The notes beneath the pieces were generated by a model that saw nothing but the letters and a program-made list of their open reading frames with translations, made no database searches and was not told the origin of the DNA. From the NCBI RefSeq assembly GCF_030929505.1, contig NZ_JAVFVV010000013.1, forward strand, positions 1 to 64,000: 64,000 nt of DNA, given 5' to 3'. Position 1 is the stretch's first letter. The number at the start of each line of letters is the position of its first letter. The DNA is from Mesorhizobium sp. LHD-90. GTDB taxonomy: Bacteria > Pseudomonadota > Alphaproteobacteria > Rhizobiales > Rhizobiaceae. This document shows positions 1 through 8,992 of the stretch, one piece after another. The translations under genes were made by a program, and so were the position numbers.

Positions 1-2
1 AG

Positions 3-58
3 GCTGGTCCGCAAAACCGCCTTGCAACCCAAACCAGCCGGCGCTTTTGCGGACCAGC
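3..58. repeat. Perfect 14-bp inverted repeat, function unknown
   Basis: The arm GCTGGTCCGCAAAA (3-16) is repeated in inverted orientation as TTTTGCGGACCAGC (45-58) around a 28-nt spacer. It lies in a gene-free stretch (1-403) next to the direct repeat at 71-105. It could be the edge of a structured RNA, an operator or a mobile-element end. The sequence alone does not decide between these. Confidence 0.5.
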
Positions 59-70
59 AACGGGGAGAAC

Positions 71-105
71 TGTAACCCATGTATCCGGTCCATTCTGTTA
101 CCCAT
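71..105. repeat. Direct repeat resembling an insertion-sequence end
   Basis: TGTAACCCAT (71-80) and TGTTACCCAT (96-105) are near-identical direct repeats 25 nt apart. From memory, the pattern resembles terminal repeats of IS481-family elements, which begin TGT and carry such repeats. No transposase is visible inside the window, so this would be an end or a remnant. The rest of 106-403 shows no supportable gene. Confidence 0.3.
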
Positions 106-403
106 CCATCGGCTGGACACCCGAAGGGCCGGTGAGGGGGGTGCCTCAGCGTTTCGCCGTAGGCGAGGCGCCGAGGGCCCATGTGCGATTGCCCTGCCGT
201 GAATCGAGAGAGATGTCCGGCAGGACAGTGAGGCGCAACGCCGCGACCGGCACCAGGCTATCCTGAATCTTCACCCGAAAATGCTCTTGCTGCGACGCGA
301 TGCAAAACCGCAACAACAGGTTGTCATGGCGCTTGATCCTTGCCATCGTGCCGCCGGGCGGCGGCCGAGCTTTTCGAACGCTGGCCGAATGCAAGGAGAG
401 GTC

Positions 404-649
404 ATGATCAGAAGACGCATTTTATCGATTTCCGCCGCAACCCTCATGATAGCGGGTTGCCAGTCAAGTTCGGACCCGCAGGTGCAGGCTCGCAATCACG
501 AGTTCGGCTGCATGGCCGGCACGGTGGGCGGCGCGGTCGTCGGGGGCCTCATAGGAAGCACCATCGGAGCAGGATCCGGACAGGTCCTGGCAGTGGCGGG
601 CGGAATTGGCGCTGGCGGCTATATCGGCAACCGTCTGGCTTGTCGCTGA
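404..649 (+). CDS. Small glycine-zipper outer-membrane lipoprotein
   Basis: An 81-residue protein starting MIRRRILSIS. It has a basic N-terminus, a hydrophobic stretch and a lipobox (IAGC, Cys at about residue 19), so it should be lipidated and kept in the envelope. The second half is a glycine-zipper segment (GGAVVGGLIG and following) as in 17-kDa antigen/SlyB-like 2TM proteins, and it ends in a cysteine. The start at 404 is chosen over an upstream in-frame codon because AAGGAGAG (393-400) sits just before it and the lipoprotein signal follows directly. The next gene starts 15 nt later, so the two probably form an operon. The exact role is unknown; such proteins usually support envelope integrity. 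Confidence 0.75.
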   Translation: MIRRRILSISAATLMIAGCQSSSDPQVQARNHEFGCMAGTVGGAVVGGLIGSTIGAGSGQVLAVAGGIGAGGYIGNRLACR

Positions 650-664
650 GCGAGGAGAGATACG

Positions 665-1018
665 ATGAAAAAGCTTGTTCTGACCGCCGCGTGCTGCCTG
701 CTTCTTGGAAACGGCATCGCCGCCGCGCAACAATCTCCCGCGATGAATGAGGGACAACTCAACCAGCTCGACAGCGACAAGAGCGGTAGCGTGAGCAAGG
801 CCGAGTACCAGACCTTCATGTCCGCCGCCTTCACAAAGATCGACGCAAACGGCGACGGTTCGATAAGCGTGACCGAAGTGACGAAGATACTGACGCCGGA
901 CCAGTTCTCGGCAATGGATGCCAACGGCGACAAGCGCGTGAGCCGTGCGGAATTCATGGGTCAGGTCATGAAGGACTTTGCCGGAGCCGATCGTAGCGGT
1001 GACGGACAACTGAAGTGA
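665..1018 (+). CDS. Secreted EF-hand calcium-binding protein
   Basis: A 117-residue protein with a cleavable signal peptide (MKKLVLTAAC..., cleavage near AAAQQ). Three clear EF-hand loops follow: DSDKSGSVSKAE, DANGDGSISVTE and DANGDKRVSRAE. A fourth, incomplete loop (DRSGDGQLK) ends the protein. The paired acidic loops predict calcium binding in the periplasm or outside the cell. A strong GAGGAGAG ribosome-binding site precedes the ATG. It follows the lipoprotein gene by 15 nt and a GC-rich hairpin comes just after the stop. The binding partner is unknown. Confidence 0.8.
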   Translation: MKKLVLTAACCLLLGNGIAAAQQSPAMNEGQLNQLDSDKSGSVSKAEYQTFMSAAFTKIDANGDGSISVTEVTKILTPDQFSAMDANGDKRVSRAEFMGQVMKDFAGADRSGDGQLK

Positions 1019-1021
1019 ATA

Positions 1022-1043
1022 CCGGGCTGAGCCCGGATATTTC
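1022..1043 (+). terminator. Possible terminator after the EF-hand gene
   Basis: CCGGGC (1022-1027), TGA loop, GCCCGG (1031-1036), then ATATTT. The stem is GC-rich but the T-run is weak. It starts four bases after the EF-hand stop codon. Confidence 0.45.
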
Positions 1044-1228
1044 CGAAGCCGGGACCGACATCGCCCCGGCCGGGACATGCCGGCTGGCGGGCATCACATG
1101 CCCGCATCGGCGTCGTTGCGACTGCATGGCGGTGGGCCTCCACCTGTAACTGCAGTCACATCTCCTCGTCGCAGCCGGATTGTCGGACTATTCATAGGAC
1201 AAACGGCCAATGTCGGGATGCGAAACCG

Positions 1229-1260
1229 CCTGCGGAGGCGCGAAGCCGTGCCTCCGCAGG
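1229..1260. terminator. Strong hairpin between convergent genes
   Basis: CCTGCGGAGGC (1229-1239) pairs perfectly with GCCTCCGCAGG (1250-1260) around a 10-nt loop. It lies between the plus-strand EF-hand gene and the minus-strand aminomutase gene, so it could stop transcription from either side. There is no long T-run. Confidence 0.45.
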
Positions 1261-1302
1261 AGCCCCGAAGCCTGACGCGGTTGCGTGGATTCGCGACATG
1301 CA

Positions 1303-2352
1303 TCAGCCTTTCGGCGGATATGCATGCTCCGTGCCGCGAAAATCGGTGACGGCAAAAATCTCGCCGTCTGGCACGATGGCGGCGGGGCCGATCGGCGCCT
1401 TGCCGAAACCGCCGGGAATGTCGAGCATGTAGGCCGGCTGGCACAGGCCGGAGATGCGCCCGCGCAACGCCGCGACCAGCGCCTGGCCTTCCTGAACCGT
1501 TACCCGGAAATGGCCGGTGCCCGGCGCAAGATCGGGATGGTGCAGATAATAGGGTTTTATCCTCGTCTCGACGAAGGCGCGCATCAGCGCCGCCAGCACG
1601 TCGACGTCGTCGTTGACCCCCTTCAGCAGCACCGACTGGCTGACCATGGCGATGCCGGCGTCGATCAGCCTTGCCGACGCCGCCCTCGCCTCCTCCGTCA
1701 GCTCGCGCGGATGGTTGGCGTGCAGCGCCACGTAGATCGTCTTGCCGCCGGCCTTCAGCGCGTCGACCAACGCGGCGCCGACCCGTTCCGGCTCGACCAC
1801 CGGCACGCGCGTGTGGAACCGCACGACCTTCACATGCGGGATCCGTTTTAGCCGCCGCATGATGTCGGAAAGCCGCCGCGGCGACAGCGCCAGCGGGTCG
1901 CCGCCGGTAAAAATCACCTCCCAGATTTCTGGGCGCGCGGCGATATAAGTGATCGCCGCATCGAGCTCGGCTTCCGACAGTACGCCGAGGCCTTTTGGCC
2001 CGACCATCTCGCGGCGGAAGCAGAAGCGGCAATAGACCGGGCAGGCATGCAGCGCCTTCAACAGCACGCGGTCGGGATAGCGGTGGACGATGCCCTTGAC
2101 CGGGCTGCGCGCGGCATCGCCGATCGGGTCGGCGCGCTCTTCCGGCAGCACCGCCAGTTCGGCCGCGTCGGGCACGAACTGGCGGGCGATCGGATCGGCC
2201 GGATCGGCTGGATCGATGAGGCCGGCGACCGCTGGGCTGATCGCCACGGCGTAGCGCCTTGCCACCTCGTCGACAGCGGCTTCGAGACTTTCGCCGACCA
2301 GCCCGGCCTCGACCAGCTCCCGCGCCGTCTTGATGGTGCGGTGGATGGTCAT
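1303..2352 (-). CDS. Lysine 2,3-aminomutase-like radical SAM protein (KamA/EpmB family)
   Basis: A 349-residue radical SAM enzyme. The iron-sulfur cluster motif CxxxCxxC appears as CPVYCRFC near residue 110, followed by FTGGDPL, the SAM-contacting glycine motif of this family. The C-terminus holds the PLP-binding region (LDIPGGFGKAP, the lysine in GGFGK). The family converts alpha-lysine to beta-lysine; the short EpmB form makes (R)-beta-lysine used to modify elongation factor P. The length fits EpmB-type better than long clostridial KamA. The start at MTIHRTIK is preferred because the longer frame upstream runs through an intergenic repeat. No efp or epmA gene is adjacent, so the EpmB assignment rests on the family alone. 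Confidence 0.8.
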   Translation of the reverse strand: MTIHRTIKTARELVEAGLVGESLEAAVDEVARRYAVAISPAVAGLIDPADPADPIARQFVPDAAELAVLPEERADPIGDAARSPVKGIVHRYPDRVLLKALHACPVYCRFCFRREMVGPKGLGVLSEAELDAAITYIAARPEIWEVIFTGGDPLALSPRRLSDIMRRLKRIPHVKVVRFHTRVPVVEPERVGAALVDALKAGGKTIYVALHANHPRELTEEARAASARLIDAGIAMVSQSVLLKGVNDDVDVLAALMRAFVETRIKPYYLHHPDLAPGTGHFRVTVQEGQALVAALRGRISGLCQPAYMLDIPGGFGKAPIGPAAIVPDGEIFAVTDFRGTEHAYPPKG

Positions 2353-2366
2353 GGCTCGGCGCCCTT

Positions 2367-2420
2367 CCTCTTCTCCCCAACGGGGAGAAGGTGGCCGCGA
2401 AGCGGCCGGATGAGGGGGCT
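2367..2420. repeat. Rhizobial palindromic intergenic element (two hairpins)
   Basis: TTCTCCCC-AAC-GGGGAGAA (2371-2389) is followed by GGCCGC-GAA-GCGGCC and a GATGAGGGG tail. This double-hairpin design is typical of REP-like elements in rhizobia. It lies between the aminomutase gene and hemE. Confidence 0.6.
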
Positions 2421-2616
2421 GGCGCGACCCCTCACAAGGGTCGGAAAGAAGGCCGGCCCGAAACGGTCGATTGCAAACGAAAGATCCACGCCGGCGCCAA
2501 TATCCGACCCCGCCCTCCCGGTAAACCCGTTGCACCGCGCCGCGCGGTCGCAGCCGCCATGATTGCCCCCTCCCTCACCGCATGCCATAGCTCCGCCCGA
2601 AATCGGAGCCACCACG

Positions 2617-3639
2617 GTGCAGGACAAAAAATTGCTGAAGGTGCTCGGCGGCGAGACGGTGCCGCCGCCGCCGCTATGGATGATGCGCCAGGCCGGGCGT
2701 TACCTGCCCGAATACCGCGCCTTGCGCGAAAAGGCCGGTTCCTTCCTCGACCTCTGCTACAATCCGGATTTCGCCGTCGAGGTCACGCTTCAGCCGATCC
2801 GCCGCTTCGGTTTCGACGCGGCGATCCTGTTCTCCGACATTCTGGTCGTGCCGCATGCGCTCGGCCGCGACCTGCGCTTTGTCGAAGGCGAGGGGCCGCG
2901 GCTGACGCCGATCTCGGCAGCGGAAATTCCGCGCCTCGGCGAAGGCCACGATTTCCATGCGCATCTGGCGCCCGTCTACGAGACCGTTTCCCGCCTGCGC
3001 AAGGAATTGCCGCAAGAGACCACACTGATCGGCTTCTGCGGTGCGCCGTGGACGGTGGCGACCTACATGATCGCCGGGCGCGGCACGCCGGACCAGGCGC
3101 CGTCGCGACTGTTCGGCTATCGCGAGCCGGAGGCTATTGCCGCCCTGCTTTCGAAACTGGCGGAGGTCTCGGCCGACTATCTCATCCGCCAGATCGACGC
3201 CGGGGCGGACGCCGTGCAGATTTTCGATTCCTGGGCGGGTGTGCTCGACGAAGCATCCTTCGAGGCCTGGTGCGTGAAACCGGTGGCGGAGATCGTCCGA
3301 AAAGTCCGGCAAAAGCATCCCAAAACGCCGATCATCGGTTTTCCGCGCGGTGCCGGCAGCCTCTATTCGGGCTATCGGGATAAGACCGGCGTCACCGCGC
3401 TGGGCCTCGACTGGTCGGTTCCGCTTTCGCAGGCCCGCGCCCTGCAGGCCGGGGGACCGGTTCAGGGCAATCTCGACCCGCTGCGCCTCATCGCCGGCGG
3501 CCGCGCCCTGGACGAGGGCGTCGACAACATCCTGCAGGCGCTGGGCGACGGCCCGCTGATCTTCAATCTCGGCCACGGCATCACGCCGGACACGCCGATC
3601 GCCCATGTCGAACGGATGGTGGAACGGGTGCGCCGCTAA
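2617..3639 (+). CDS. hemE: Uroporphyrinogen decarboxylase
   Basis: HemE decarboxylates the four acetate side chains of uroporphyrinogen III to give coproporphyrinogen III, a cytoplasmic step of heme synthesis. Both family signatures are visible: the N-terminal [14 protein letters not shown] and the later [14 protein letters not shown]. The GTG at 2617 gives 340 residues, matching the usual 340-345. The frame stays open upstream to a TTG at 2563, which would add 18 residues unlike the family and has no good ribosome-binding site. Heme made here would also feed the bd oxidase encoded downstream, but the genes are not linked in an operon. A half-copy of an intergenic repeat begins at the stop codon. 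Confidence 0.93.
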   Translation: MQDKKLLKVLGGETVPPPPLWMMRQAGRYLPEYRALREKAGSFLDLCYNPDFAVEVTLQPIRRFGFDAAILFSDILVVPHALGRDLRFVEGEGPRLTPISAAEIPRLGEGHDFHAHLAPVYETVSRLRKELPQETTLIGFCGAPWTVATYMIAGRGTPDQAPSRLFGYREPEAIAALLSKLAEVSADYLIRQIDAGADAVQIFDSWAGVLDEASFEAWCVKPVAEIVRKVRQKHPKTPIIGFPRGAGSLYSGYRDKTGVTALGLDWSVPLSQARALQAGGPVQGNLDPLRLIAGGRALDEGVDNILQALGDGPLIFNLGHGITPDTPIAHVERMVERVRR

Positions 3640-3726
3640 CCCTCCCCCTTGAGGGGAGTGTCGGCAAGCCAACGGAACGAAGTGGGGTTGCGCGAGCCGG
3701 AGTGGGGTCGCTTCCGGATGGAGCGC
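3639..3726. repeat. Half copy of the CCCTCCCCC palindromic intergenic element
   Basis: It begins ACCCTCCCCCTTGAGGGG and continues through GAACGAAGTGGGGT, matching the left half of the full element at 13171-13339. The right arm is missing. The remaining gap to 3924 shows no gene. Confidence 0.6.
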
Positions 3727-3924
3727 CTTTTCGATCGACGCCGAATCGGCGTGCGCGACGTCAAATCGAGATCCGCGAAGCCCAAGCGGCTATGCATGAA
3801 GCGCGCGGTGCGAAAAAACCGTCATCCGTGAAGCCCGAAACCGCACTGGGCTCCTGACATTCCACCCAAACCGTTGCGACATAACGATATTTCGGACTTC
3901 ACGCGGCGAGGCGATGGGCTGCCG

Positions 3925-5289
3925 CTATCCAACCGCCTGCCGCCAACGCGCCACGTAGGAAAACCATTCCGGTTCCGGAACGATCATGGTTTCCGCGCCG
4001 CCGACCGGCCGAAAATCCGGCCCGGCGCAAAGCAGGGCGGCGCCAATGCTGGTGCCGGTGCTGCCTTTCGAGACGACCACCGAACGCCCGCTTGCAGTCG
4101 CCAACATCTTGATAAAACAGCGGTTCTGCCCGAAAGGCCCCTCGACCACCGAGTCGCCTTGCGCTCCGATCAGGTCAAGACAGGTGGCGGTCATCATGGC
4201 GAGATAAAAGGAGACGGCGGCAAAACGCTCGCCGGGGTTTTGAGGCTCCTGCGGTAACCATCTTGCCTTGCGGTGCTGGAACGGCCCGGAGCCCTGGTCG
4301 ACAGACGGTGTCAGGAGGAACGGGGCGTTCAGGACGCGCCCGATCTCGGCCTCGCCTGGCTCCACGCCCTGGTCGCCGATCAGCAGCGAAAATTCGCGCC
4401 CGCCCATGAAGCGCGAGGACGGCACCGGGTCGCCGAAAGCGTTGACGTTGATCAGAGTATCGCGAGCCGGATCAAGCACTTGGCGCTCGCCACCGACCGC
4501 CATGACGATCACCCAGGTGCCGGTCGACACCACCGTGAACGGCGCCTGCCGGGCAAGCAGGTGCGGATAGAGCGAGGCGTTGGAATCGTGGATGCCGCAG
4601 AATACCGGCGTGCCGGCGGCAAGGCCTGTTTTCGCAACGATTTCAGGGAGTAAGGTCCCGAGCCGATCGCTCGCCCGGCGCACCGGCGCCATCTTTTGTC
4701 GCCAGCCCAGCCGGTCGACAAGGCTCGAAAAATCGCGATTTTCCGGGTTCCACAGGTCGGTGTGAGCCCCCAAGGAAGTCGCCTCGTTGGCCGCCACGCC
4801 GCAAAATCGGAACGTCCAGTATTGCGGATGGGTCAGGATCGTCGCAACACTTTGAAACTCTTCGGGAAATGTGTTCGCCTGCCAGAAGAACTGCGCACCG
4901 AGGTTTAGACCCACCGGCAGTCGCGGCGATCCGGTCTCGGCAAAACCGGGCCGCACAAGGTCATAATCAGCAAGGATCGTTTCGGGGCCGGAATGTTCGT
5001 AGTCGAGCATCGGCAAGGCGAGGCTTCCGTCCGCTGCAAGCAGCGCCCCCGACGCGCCGTGGGCGGTCGTCACCACCGCGTCCGGCCTTGCCCGACGGCC
5101 CGCCTCGGCCAGCCCGTCGAGCATGAACGCCCACAGACGTTCCGTGTCGAAATGCGGGTAACAGCCGGAATTCTTTACGGAATTCTCGGTTCGTGCGATG
5201 ACCGTTTCTTCCAGCGACGCGAGATCGACCAGCGCTACCTTGGCGTTGCTCTTGCCGACATCGACAACGGCAACGGTGCGAATGGTCAT
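3925..5289 (-). CDS. rhaK: L-rhamnulose kinase, FGGY family
   Basis: A 454-residue FGGY-type sugar kinase. The N-terminus carries the phosphate-binding segment VVDVGKSNAKV, with more ATPase-fold segments at STGTWVI and GSTGTSIGAALL. In rhizobia this enzyme phosphorylates L-rhamnulose and is also needed for rhamnose uptake by the ABC transporter (known for RhaK of Rhizobium leguminosarum). It is the last gene of the rhaRSTPQK run, 10 nt after rhaQ. In R. leguminosarum the mutarotase gene rhaU lies between rhaQ and rhaK; here the gap is too small for any gene. Confidence 0.9.
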   Translation of the reverse strand: MTIRTVAVVDVGKSNAKVALVDLASLEETVIARTENSVKNSGCYPHFDTERLWAFMLDGLAEAGRRARPDAVVTTAHGASGALLAADGSLALPMLDYEHSGPETILADYDLVRPGFAETGSPRLPVGLNLGAQFFWQANTFPEEFQSVATILTHPQYWTFRFCGVAANEATSLGAHTDLWNPENRDFSSLVDRLGWRQKMAPVRRASDRLGTLLPEIVAKTGLAAGTPVFCGIHDSNASLYPHLLARQAPFTVVSTGTWVIVMAVGGERQVLDPARDTLINVNAFGDPVPSSRFMGGREFSLLIGDQGVEPGEAEIGRVLNAPFLLTPSVDQGSGPFQHRKARWLPQEPQNPGERFAAVSFYLAMMTATCLDLIGAQGDSVVEGPFGQNRCFIKMLATASGRSVVVSKGSTGTSIGAALLCAGPDFRPVGGAETMIVPEPEWFSYVARWRQAVG

Positions 5290-5299
5290 GCGGCTCGGC

Positions 5300-6349
5300 T
5301 CACCGGCCGGTCCGCAGGCCGAGCTTGTCGGCGATGCGCGGAATGGCGATCACCGCGATCAGCAGAAGGCCGATATAGACGCTGACCACCTGCCCCGGAA
5401 TGTTGTTCAGCGACATGCCGAAGGTCACAAGCCCTAGCGTCAGCACCGCAAGGAACACACCAAGGATTGAGCCGACGCCGCCGGCGATCGACACGCCGCC
5501 GAGGATGACCATGGTAACGATGTCGAGTTCCCAGCCTATGGCGATGTTGGAGCGCATCGACCCCAGCCGCGCCGTCAGCAGCGCTGCCGCCAGTCCGCAA
5601 AGCATGCCGGAGACGACGAACAGCAGGAAAGTCAGCCGATCGACCGCAATGCCCGAAAACCGCGCGGCGACCGGATTCGAACCGATGGCGAAGAGTTTTC
5701 GCCCCGTGGCGGTCTTGTGCAACACGATGCCGAAGATCGCCGTCAACACCAGAAAGATCAGGAAAGACAAAGGGATCGGCGGGATGAACAGCCAGGAAAC
5801 GCCGCTCTCCTTCATCTTGATGAAATAGCTCTGGCCGAGTTCGAGGAACTCTGCCGGATATTTCGTCTTGGCCTGGTCGCCCAAAATCACCTGGGTAATG
5901 CCGCGAAACAGCGACATGGTGCCGATGGTCACGACGATCGACGGCAGGCCGGCGTAGGTGACCAGGAAGCCGTTGAAAACGCCGCATAAAATGCCGATGC
6001 CGATACCGGTGGCGAAGAGGCCCGCCGGCCCGAATCCGGCCTCGGCGGCGTAACCTATGCCCATCGCCGCCAGTGCAACGATCGCCGCCACCGACAGGTC
6101 GATCTGTCGGACAAGGATCAGCAGCGCCATGCCCAGCGCGATGATCGCCTTCTCGGAAAAGTTGAAGGTCGCATCGGCGAGGTTGAAAACGTCGAGGAAA
6201 TAGGGCGAGACGATGGTGTTCACGACGATCGTCGCCACCAGCAGGATGACCAGGATCACTTCCCAGCGCAGCAGGATGTCGCGCGCCCGGCGCGGCGCGG
6301 CGTCGAGAACCGCATAGCGGCTTTCCGGCGGTTGCATCGGCGCGTTCAT
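5300..6349 (-). CDS. rhaQ: Rhamnose ABC transporter permease RhaQ
   Basis: A 349-residue inner-membrane permease of the ribose/xylose type (BPD_transp_2 fold), with about ten hydrophobic segments after a short cytoplasmic N-terminus. Family segments such as GLPSIVVTIGTMSLFRGI and GELGGVSIAGGVGS-like loops are visible (here ILGGVSIAGGVGS). It pairs with RhaP as the heterodimeric channel powered by RhaT. Its ATG overlaps the rhaP stop by four bases (ATGA), indicating translational coupling. Confidence 0.9.
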   Translation of the reverse strand: MNAPMQPPESRYAVLDAAPRRARDILLRWEVILVILLVATIVVNTIVSPYFLDVFNLADATFNFSEKAIIALGMALLILVRQIDLSVAAIVALAAMGIGYAAEAGFGPAGLFATGIGIGILCGVFNGFLVTYAGLPSIVVTIGTMSLFRGITQVILGDQAKTKYPAEFLELGQSYFIKMKESGVSWLFIPPIPLSFLIFLVLTAIFGIVLHKTATGRKLFAIGSNPVAARFSGIAVDRLTFLLFVVSGMLCGLAAALLTARLGSMRSNIAIGWELDIVTMVILGGVSIAGGVGSILGVFLAVLTLGLVTFGMSLNNIPGQVVSVYIGLLLIAVIAIPRIADKLGLRTGR

Positions 6350-7338
6350 GCCCGCACCCGTCCGATGCGCCGCGCTTCCGGCAGGATGAGTTTCTCAGGC
6401 CGCTTTTCGGCGCGTGCATTGATGACCACCGCGGCGAGGATCACCGCGCCGGAAATGGCCATCTGCCAGAAAGGCGAGATCTGCAGCACCGGCAGCGCGG
6501 TCATGACGATGCCGAGGAACAGCGCGCCGAGCAGCGTGCCGGCGACCGAGCCGACGCCGCCGCCGATCGACACGCCGCCGATCACGCAGGCGGCGATCAC
6601 CGTCAGTTCATAGCCGTTGGCGATCTCCGAATAGGCGACGCCGTAACGCGCGACCCAGAGATAGCCGCACAGCCCGGCGACCGCCCCGGAGATCGAATAG
6701 GCGAGCATTTCCTGCTTTTTCTGGTCGATGCCGCAATAGCGCGCCGCGACCGGATTGCCGCCGACCGCGTAGAGGCCGCGTCCGGCACGGGTGAGATTGA
6801 GGAAGACCCAGAACAGGATCGAGACGCCGATTGCGATCCACACCGGACTGGTCAGCCCGAGCAGAACCTGCTTGGGAAAGGCCTGAAAAGCAGCGCCCAT
6901 TTCCGAGGCGTTCACCTGGTCGCCGCCGGCGATGATGATGATCATGCCGCGATAGACGGCGAGCGTGCCCAACGTCACCACGATCGGCGGGATGCCGAGA
7001 AAGGCGATCAGCCCACCATTGATCAGGCCTAGCACCAGGCCGGTGATCACGCCGGCCAGGATCATCAGAAGCAGCGGCGTATCGGGATAATACTGGCTGA
7101 CGAGTGCGGCGATCATCCCGGACAGCGCCAGGTTGGCGGCGACCGACAAGTCGATGCCGCGCGTCAGGATCACCACCATCTGCGCCAGCGCCATCATGAA
7201 CAGCACGGAGGTCTCGGTAAGCAGGTCGCTGATGTTCTCCCAGGCCAGGAATACCGGCTGGTAGGCGCCGATCGCCGCCACGCCGACGACCAGGATCAGC
7301 CCGAGCGCAAGCTCGCGATAGTTTACGAAACCTTTCAC
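6346..7338 (-). CDS. rhaP: Rhamnose ABC transporter permease RhaP
   Basis: A 330-residue permease, homologous to RhaQ, with segments GIPPIVVTLGTLAVYRGM and GGVSIGGGVGSVAGTLLG. The start is a GTG (7336-7338) whose last bases overlap the rhaT stop codon as GTGA. A much longer open frame runs upstream antiparallel to rhaT coding sense, but it lacks permease homology and is discarded. The protein forms half of the rhamnose channel in the inner membrane. Confidence 0.9.
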   Translation of the reverse strand: MKGFVNYRELALGLILVVGVAAIGAYQPVFLAWENISDLLTETSVLFMMALAQMVVILTRGIDLSVAANLALSGMIAALVSQYYPDTPLLLMILAGVITGLVLGLINGGLIAFLGIPPIVVTLGTLAVYRGMIIIIAGGDQVNASEMGAAFQAFPKQVLLGLTSPVWIAIGVSILFWVFLNLTRAGRGLYAVGGNPVAARYCGIDQKKQEMLAYSISGAVAGLCGYLWVARYGVAYSEIANGYELTVIAACVIGGVSIGGGVGSVAGTLLGALFLGIVMTALPVLQISPFWQMAISGAVILAAVVINARAEKRPEKLILPEARRIGRVRA

Positions 7339-8837
7339 GCGGCCTCCTTGGCGGCGCCCGTGGCCGCGCCGACGATCTGTTCGGCGCTCCAGGCACCGCG
7401 CTTGAATTCGTCGACGATGCGACCTTCCTTCATGACGATGACGCGGTCGGCCAGACCCATCACCTCCGGCAGTTCCGAGCTGATTAGCACGACCGCCAGG
7501 CCGTCCTGCGCCAATTCGCCGATAAAATCGTGCACCGCCGCCTTGGAGCCGACGTCGATGCCTTTTGTCGGCTCGTCGAGCACGATCACTTTCGGCCTTG
7601 TCGCCAGCCATTTGGCGATCACCACCTTCTGCTGGTTGCCGCCGGAAAGCTCACCGAGCCGCTGTTCCCAGTTCGCCGCCTTGACCGCCAGCCGGCGGCC
7701 GAGCGACCGCGTCGCCTCCTGTTCGGCGGGGCGTGACAGGAACAGGCCGCGCACATACTTTGAAAGGTTCGCCAGCGTCACATTCTCGCGGATGCCGAGC
7801 GATAGAATCGCGCCTTGGTCCTGCCGGTCCTCGGGCACGTAGGAGATGCCGGCGGCAATGGCGTCCGACGGGGAATGGATGGAAAGCTGCCTGCCGTCCA
7901 GCGAGACCGTGCCGCGCGTCACCGGCGTGATGCCGAACAGGCCCTGCATGGCCTCCGTCCGCCCCGCCCCGACCAGCCCGTAGAGTCCAAGGATCTCGCC
8001 CCTGCGCAGGTCGAAAGAAACGTCGGCATATTCGGTGGCGTTGGAGAGGTTTTTCACCGACAGCACGACCTCGCCGATCGGCACATCGCGCTTGGGGAAG
8101 ACCTGGTCCACTGGGCGGCCGACCATCATGCGCACCAGTTGCGCCTCGGTGACGGAGGAGATTGGCCCCTCGCCCACCTTCTCGCCGTCGCGCAGGCAGA
8201 CGAAATCGTCGGCGATGCGGAAGATCTCGTCGAACTTGTGGCTGATGAAAACGATGGCGCGGCCTTCCGCCTTCAACTGCTCGACGATACGGAAAAGATC
8301 GTCGATCTCGTTTGCCGACAAGGCCGCCGTCGGCTCGTCCATGATGACCACGCGCGCCTCGTGCGAGAGGGCGCGGGCGATTTCGACGAGGTGTTTTTGC
8401 GCCACCGACAGGCGCTTCAGCTTAAATTCGGGCGGGATGGGCGCATCGATGCGCTTCAGCAGCTCGGCCGATTTCTTGCGCATCTCGGCCCAGTCCACGA
8501 GCCGCGTGGAACCCGTGGGCATATGGCCGGTAAAGATGTTCTCGGCGACGGAGAGCTCGTCGAACATCACCGTTTCCTGGTGGATGGCGGCGATGCCGGC
8601 CGCCCATGCATCGCGCGGCGAGGAAAAATGCTTTTGCTCGCCACCGACGCGGATCTCGCCTGCGTCCGGCCGGTAGATACCAGTGAGAATCTTGACGATG
8701 GTGGATTTGCCGGCGCCGTTCTCGCCGATGACGGCGGTGACACGGCCGGGCTGCAGCGACAGGCTGATGTCATGCAAGGCCCTGACGCCGGGAAAGCTTT
8801 TCGAGACGCCGGAAAGGGTGAGGATGGGATCGGACAC
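7335..8837 (-). CDS. rhaT: Rhamnose ABC transporter ATP-binding protein RhaT
   Basis: A 500-residue double-cassette sugar ABC ATPase (RbsA/XylG type). The first cassette has Walker A GENGAGKST, signature LSVAQKHLVEIARAL and Walker B VVIMDEPTAALS. The second has a degenerate Walker A (GLVGAGRTE), signature LSGGNQQKV and Walker B VIVLDEPTKGID. One degenerate site is normal for this family. It energises RhaP/RhaQ. A 128-bp palindromic repeat separates it from rhaS, which may lower its expression relative to the binding protein. Confidence 0.93.
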   Translation of the reverse strand: MSDPILTLSGVSKSFPGVRALHDISLSLQPGRVTAVIGENGAGKSTIVKILTGIYRPDAGEIRVGGEQKHFSSPRDAWAAGIAAIHQETVMFDELSVAENIFTGHMPTGSTRLVDWAEMRKKSAELLKRIDAPIPPEFKLKRLSVAQKHLVEIARALSHEARVVIMDEPTAALSANEIDDLFRIVEQLKAEGRAIVFISHKFDEIFRIADDFVCLRDGEKVGEGPISSVTEAQLVRMMVGRPVDQVFPKRDVPIGEVVLSVKNLSNATEYADVSFDLRRGEILGLYGLVGAGRTEAMQGLFGITPVTRGTVSLDGRQLSIHSPSDAIAAGISYVPEDRQDQGAILSLGIRENVTLANLSKYVRGLFLSRPAEQEATRSLGRRLAVKAANWEQRLGELSGGNQQKVVIAKWLATRPKVIVLDEPTKGIDVGSKAAVHDFIGELAQDGLAVVLISSELPEVMGLADRVIVMKEGRIVDEFKRGAWSAEQIVGAATGAAKEAA

Positions 8838-8849
8838 GGAAACCTCTTA

Positions 8850-8977
8850 ACCCTCCCCCTTGTGGGGAGGGTCGGCGAGCATGCTGAGCAAAGCGAAGCA
8901 TGTAAGGCGGGGTGGGGGTGCCTGGGCAGCGACCCCCACCCCGCCGCTTCGCGTCGACCCTCCCACAGGGGGAGGGT
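8850..8977. repeat. Full-length palindromic intergenic element between rhaS and rhaT
   Basis: The outer arms run from ACCCTCCCCC (8850) to GGGGGAGGGT (ending 8977). The inner arms GGCGGGGTGGGGGT (8906-8919) and ACCCCCACCCCGCC (8932-8945) pair perfectly. The whole element can fold into one long cruciform or RNA hairpin. Within the rha transcript it could stabilise upstream rhaS mRNA or damp rhaT expression; that role is inferred. Confidence 0.75.
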
Positions 8978-8992
8978 AAGAACCGGCTTCGA

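Noticed and set aside
2391-3383. Alternative open frame overlapping hemE
   Set aside because: It is a shifted reading of hemE; its product is Arg/Ala-rich without motifs.
6346-7611. Longer version of rhaP starting inside rhaT
   Set aside because: The extra residues are the reading of rhaT in another frame. The GTG at 7338 with the GTGA overlap gives the normal permease length.
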